From NCBI RefSeq assembly GCF_042646425.1, contig NZ_JBHRTR010000027.1, forward strand, positions 106,584-170,583: DNA of 64,000 nt, written 5' to 3'. The first letter of the stretch is position 1. Every line of letters starts with the position of its first letter. Under the pieces are notes generated by a model, which worked only from the letters and a program-made list of their open reading frames with translations, did not search any database and was not told the origin of the DNA. This DNA comes from Marinibaculum pumilum. GTDB lineage: Bacteria; Pseudomonadota; Alphaproteobacteria; Ferrovibrionales; Ferrovibrionaceae. This document shows positions 62,471 through 64,000 of this stretch, in pieces. A program made the translations under genes and the position numbers.

Positions 62471-63787
62471 ATGGACACGATCACCGTCGCTGTCGTCAGC
62501 CTCGCCGTCCTGCTGGCGCTGCTGGCCGCCAAGGTGCCGATCGGCGTCGCGCTGGGGCTGGTCTCCTTCGGCGGCTTCTGGATCCTGCTGAACTTCGACG
62601 TCGCCCTGTCGACCGTCCGCACGATCCCCTACGAGTTCTCCGCCAACTGGGACCTGACCGCGATCCCGATGTTCCTGCTGATGGGCGCGATCGTGAACCA
62701 GTCCGGCATCTCGACCGCGCTGTTCCGCGCCGCCCGGCTCTGGCTGGGCGGCCTGCCCGGCGGCCTGGCGGTGGCGACCAACCTGGCCTGCGCCGGCTTC
62801 GGCGCCGCCTCCGGCTCCAGCGTCGCCGCCTCGGCCACCATGGCGCGCCTGGCGGTGCCGGAGATGCTGCGGCACGGCTATGACAAGGGCCTGGCCGCCG
62901 GCGTCGTCGCCTGCGGCGGCACCCTGGCGGCGCTGATCCCGCCCAGCATCCTGTTCGTCCTGTACGGGATCTTCGCCCAGGTCTCCATCGTCGACCTGCT
63001 GATCGCGGGAATCATCCCCGGCATCCTGACCGCCATCGTCTATACCGCGATGATCCTGATCCGCTGCCGCCTGAACCCGTCGCTTGCGCCGGAACAGGGC
63101 CGCGAGGAGTTCCGCAGCAACCGCCGAGAGCGCTGGACGGCCCTGGCGGAAGTCTGGCCGCTGATGGCGCTGATCCTGGCGGTCATCGGCGGGCTGTACG
63201 GCGGCATCGTTTCCCCGACGGAGGCCGGTGCCGGCGGCGCCTTCGTCGCCCTGATGATCGCGGTCCTGCAGGGCCGGATGAAGCTGCCCGACTTCCTGGC
63301 CAGCGTGAAGGACGCCATGGCGGCGACGGCGCAGATCTTCTTCGTCGGCATGGGTGCGGTGATGTATACCCGCTTCCTGGCCTTTTCCGGCGCCGGCAAT
63401 TTCCTGACCGACACGATCGGCACCTGGGCCGTCGATCCGATCCTGCTGGTGCTGGCGCTGTCGATCGTCTACCTGATCCTGGGCATGTTCCTGGACCCGC
63501 TGGGGATCCTGCTGATCACCATCCCGGTCTTCCTGCCGATGTTCCAGGCACTGAACCTGGACCTGGTCTGGCTGGGCGTGATCATGGTCAAGTATATCGA
63601 GATCGGCCTGCTGACCCCGCCGGTGGGCTTCAACGTCTATGTCGTGAAAGGCGTGGTCGGCGACCGGATTCCGCTGGAAACCATCTTCAAGGGCTGCTTC
63701 TGGTTCCTGGCCTGCGAGGTTGTGATCATGGCGCTGATCATCGGCTTCCCGGAGATCTCGACCTTCCTGCCGCAGACGATGCGTTAG
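62471..63787 (+). CDS. TRAP transporter large permease (DctM-type)
   Basis: A 438-residue permease with about 12 helices. GAASGSSVAASATMARLAVPEMLRHGYDKGLAAGVVACGGTLAALIPPSI and FVIVSPTEAGAGGAFVAL-type blocks match the DctM family; the substrate pathway and sodium sites lie in the two GxxSGS/GT-xxL-PPS regions. Sodium-driven uptake of the compound captured by the DctP-like protein. Last gene of the operon, followed by the dispersed repeat that carries hairpins. Confidence 0.92.
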   Translation: MDTITVAVVSLAVLLALLAAKVPIGVALGLVSFGGFWILLNFDVALSTVRTIPYEFSANWDLTAIPMFLLMGAIVNQSGISTALFRAARLWLGGLPGGLAVATNLACAGFGAASGSSVAASATMARLAVPEMLRHGYDKGLAAGVVACGGTLAALIPPSILFVLYGIFAQVSIVDLLIAGIIPGILTAIVYTAMILIRCRLNPSLAPEQGREEFRSNRRERWTALAEVWPLMALILAVIGGLYGGIVSPTEAGAGGAFVALMIAVLQGRMKLPDFLASVKDAMAATAQIFFVGMGAVMYTRFLAFSGAGNFLTDTIGTWAVDPILLVLALSIVYLILGMFLDPLGILLITIPVFLPMFQALNLDLVWLGVIMVKYIEIGLLTPPVGFNVYVVKGVVGDRIPLETIFKGCFWFLACEVVIMALIIGFPEISTFLPQTMR

Positions 63788-63801
63788 AGCGGTCCCCACT
63801 T

Positions 63802-63893
63802 GGGTAGAAGCGGTGACGTGACCACGACCGTCATCCCGGACTTGATCCGGGATCCATTCCGCCAGCTTTGCGGTTTCTGACCGCTGGCGGAAT
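63802..63893 (+). repeat. Dispersed intergenic repeat, copy 2 (intact stem)
   Basis: The partner of 26901-26990, starting 15 bp after a stop codon. It carries a perfect 13-bp inverted repeat CCATTCCGCCAGC (63854-63866) / GCTGGCGGAATGG (63883-63895) with a 16-nt loop, so it can also serve as a terminator for the TRAP operon. Confidence 0.7.
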
Positions 63894-63899
63894 GGGGTT

Positions 63900-63916
63900 C
63901 ACGGGCGAAGCCCGTG
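63900..63916 (+). terminator. Second hairpin after the TRAP operon
   Basis: CACGGGC-gaa-GCCCGTG, a perfect 7-bp stem with a 3-nt loop, right after the repeat stem at 63854-63895. The tandem hairpins probably end the operon. Confidence 0.5.
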
Positions 63917-63990
63917 GACGGGTCAAGATCCTATGCAGGCGCGACGGGCGAGGCGTTACCGTATCGGTTTCCCACACCCAACAGCTGCAT

Positions 63991-63996
63991 AGGAGG
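63991..63996 (+). promoter_or_regulatory. Ribosome-binding site of a gene beginning beyond the window
   Basis: A consensus AGGAGG 4 nt before the end of the window, after 75 bp without other features. It suggests that a rightward gene starts just outside. Confidence 0.45.
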
Positions 63997-64000
63997 CACT

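Overview
The window is a very GC-rich (roughly 70% by eye) chromosomal segment of an alphaproteobacterium, most likely from Rhodospirillales/Azospirillales or a close relative. The basis is gene content and order: addB-addA-trxA, then pyrF-trpF-trpB-trpA-accD-folC, and sppA-ihfB-lapA. Many coding junctions are 4-nt ATGA/GTGA overlaps. No phage, insertion sequence, integrase or CRISPR array was seen.

Layout. (1) 1-15.3 kb: housekeeping backbone. addB (3' end), addA and trxA run rightward and are followed by two accessory genes: a glutamine-synthetase-like enzyme with an N-terminal helix-turn-helix, and a 982-residue exported TPR protein. The leftward block pyrF-trpF-trpB-trpA-accD-folC follows, and folC runs into the TPR gene tail to tail. 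(2) 15.3-23.3 kb: an accessory insertion within the leftward backbone. It holds a type I secretion operon (a 1205-residue repeat protein with a lysozyme-like C-terminal domain, an ABC exporter and an HlyD adaptor) preceded by an AT-rich control region, plus an ornithine cyclodeaminase-family gene. (3) 23.4-25.7 kb: LapA-domain protein, ihfB, sppA and a zinc-finger protein. (4) 25.9-27.3 kb: an ABC-2 ATPase without an adjacent permease, then a repeat-rich intergenic stretch. (5) 27.3-32.3 kb: a complete leftward polyamine/opine-type ABC importer operon. (6) 32.4-46.3 kb: an accessory region of small catabolic or detoxification modules, each beside a divergent AraC or LysR regulator. It contains tRNA-Arg(CCG), a frameshifted GMC oxidoreductase and a decayed dihydrofolate-reductase-like gene broken by a 17-bp tandem duplication. 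(7) 46.4-54.9 kb: signalling region. A leftward response regulator and hybrid kinase pair has an ethylene-receptor-like sensor domain. It is divergent from a rightward PAS protein, triple-PAS chemoreceptor and two histidine kinases. (8) 54.9-57.6 kb: an AIM24-family protein and a DrrAB-type ABC-2 exporter. (9) 57.8-63.8 kb: a methyltransferase overlapping a methylenetetrahydrofolate-reductase-like gene, followed by a three-gene TRAP transporter and a second copy of the dispersed intergenic repeat.

The most notable items are: the histidine kinase at 46425-48884, whose membrane domain keeps all seven residues known to be needed for ethylene binding in plant ETR1 at identical spacing; the type I secretion operon, whose ATPase has lost its signature and H-loop motifs; and the HTH-glutamine synthetase fusion. 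Every functional call is from reading the sequence; no database search was run.
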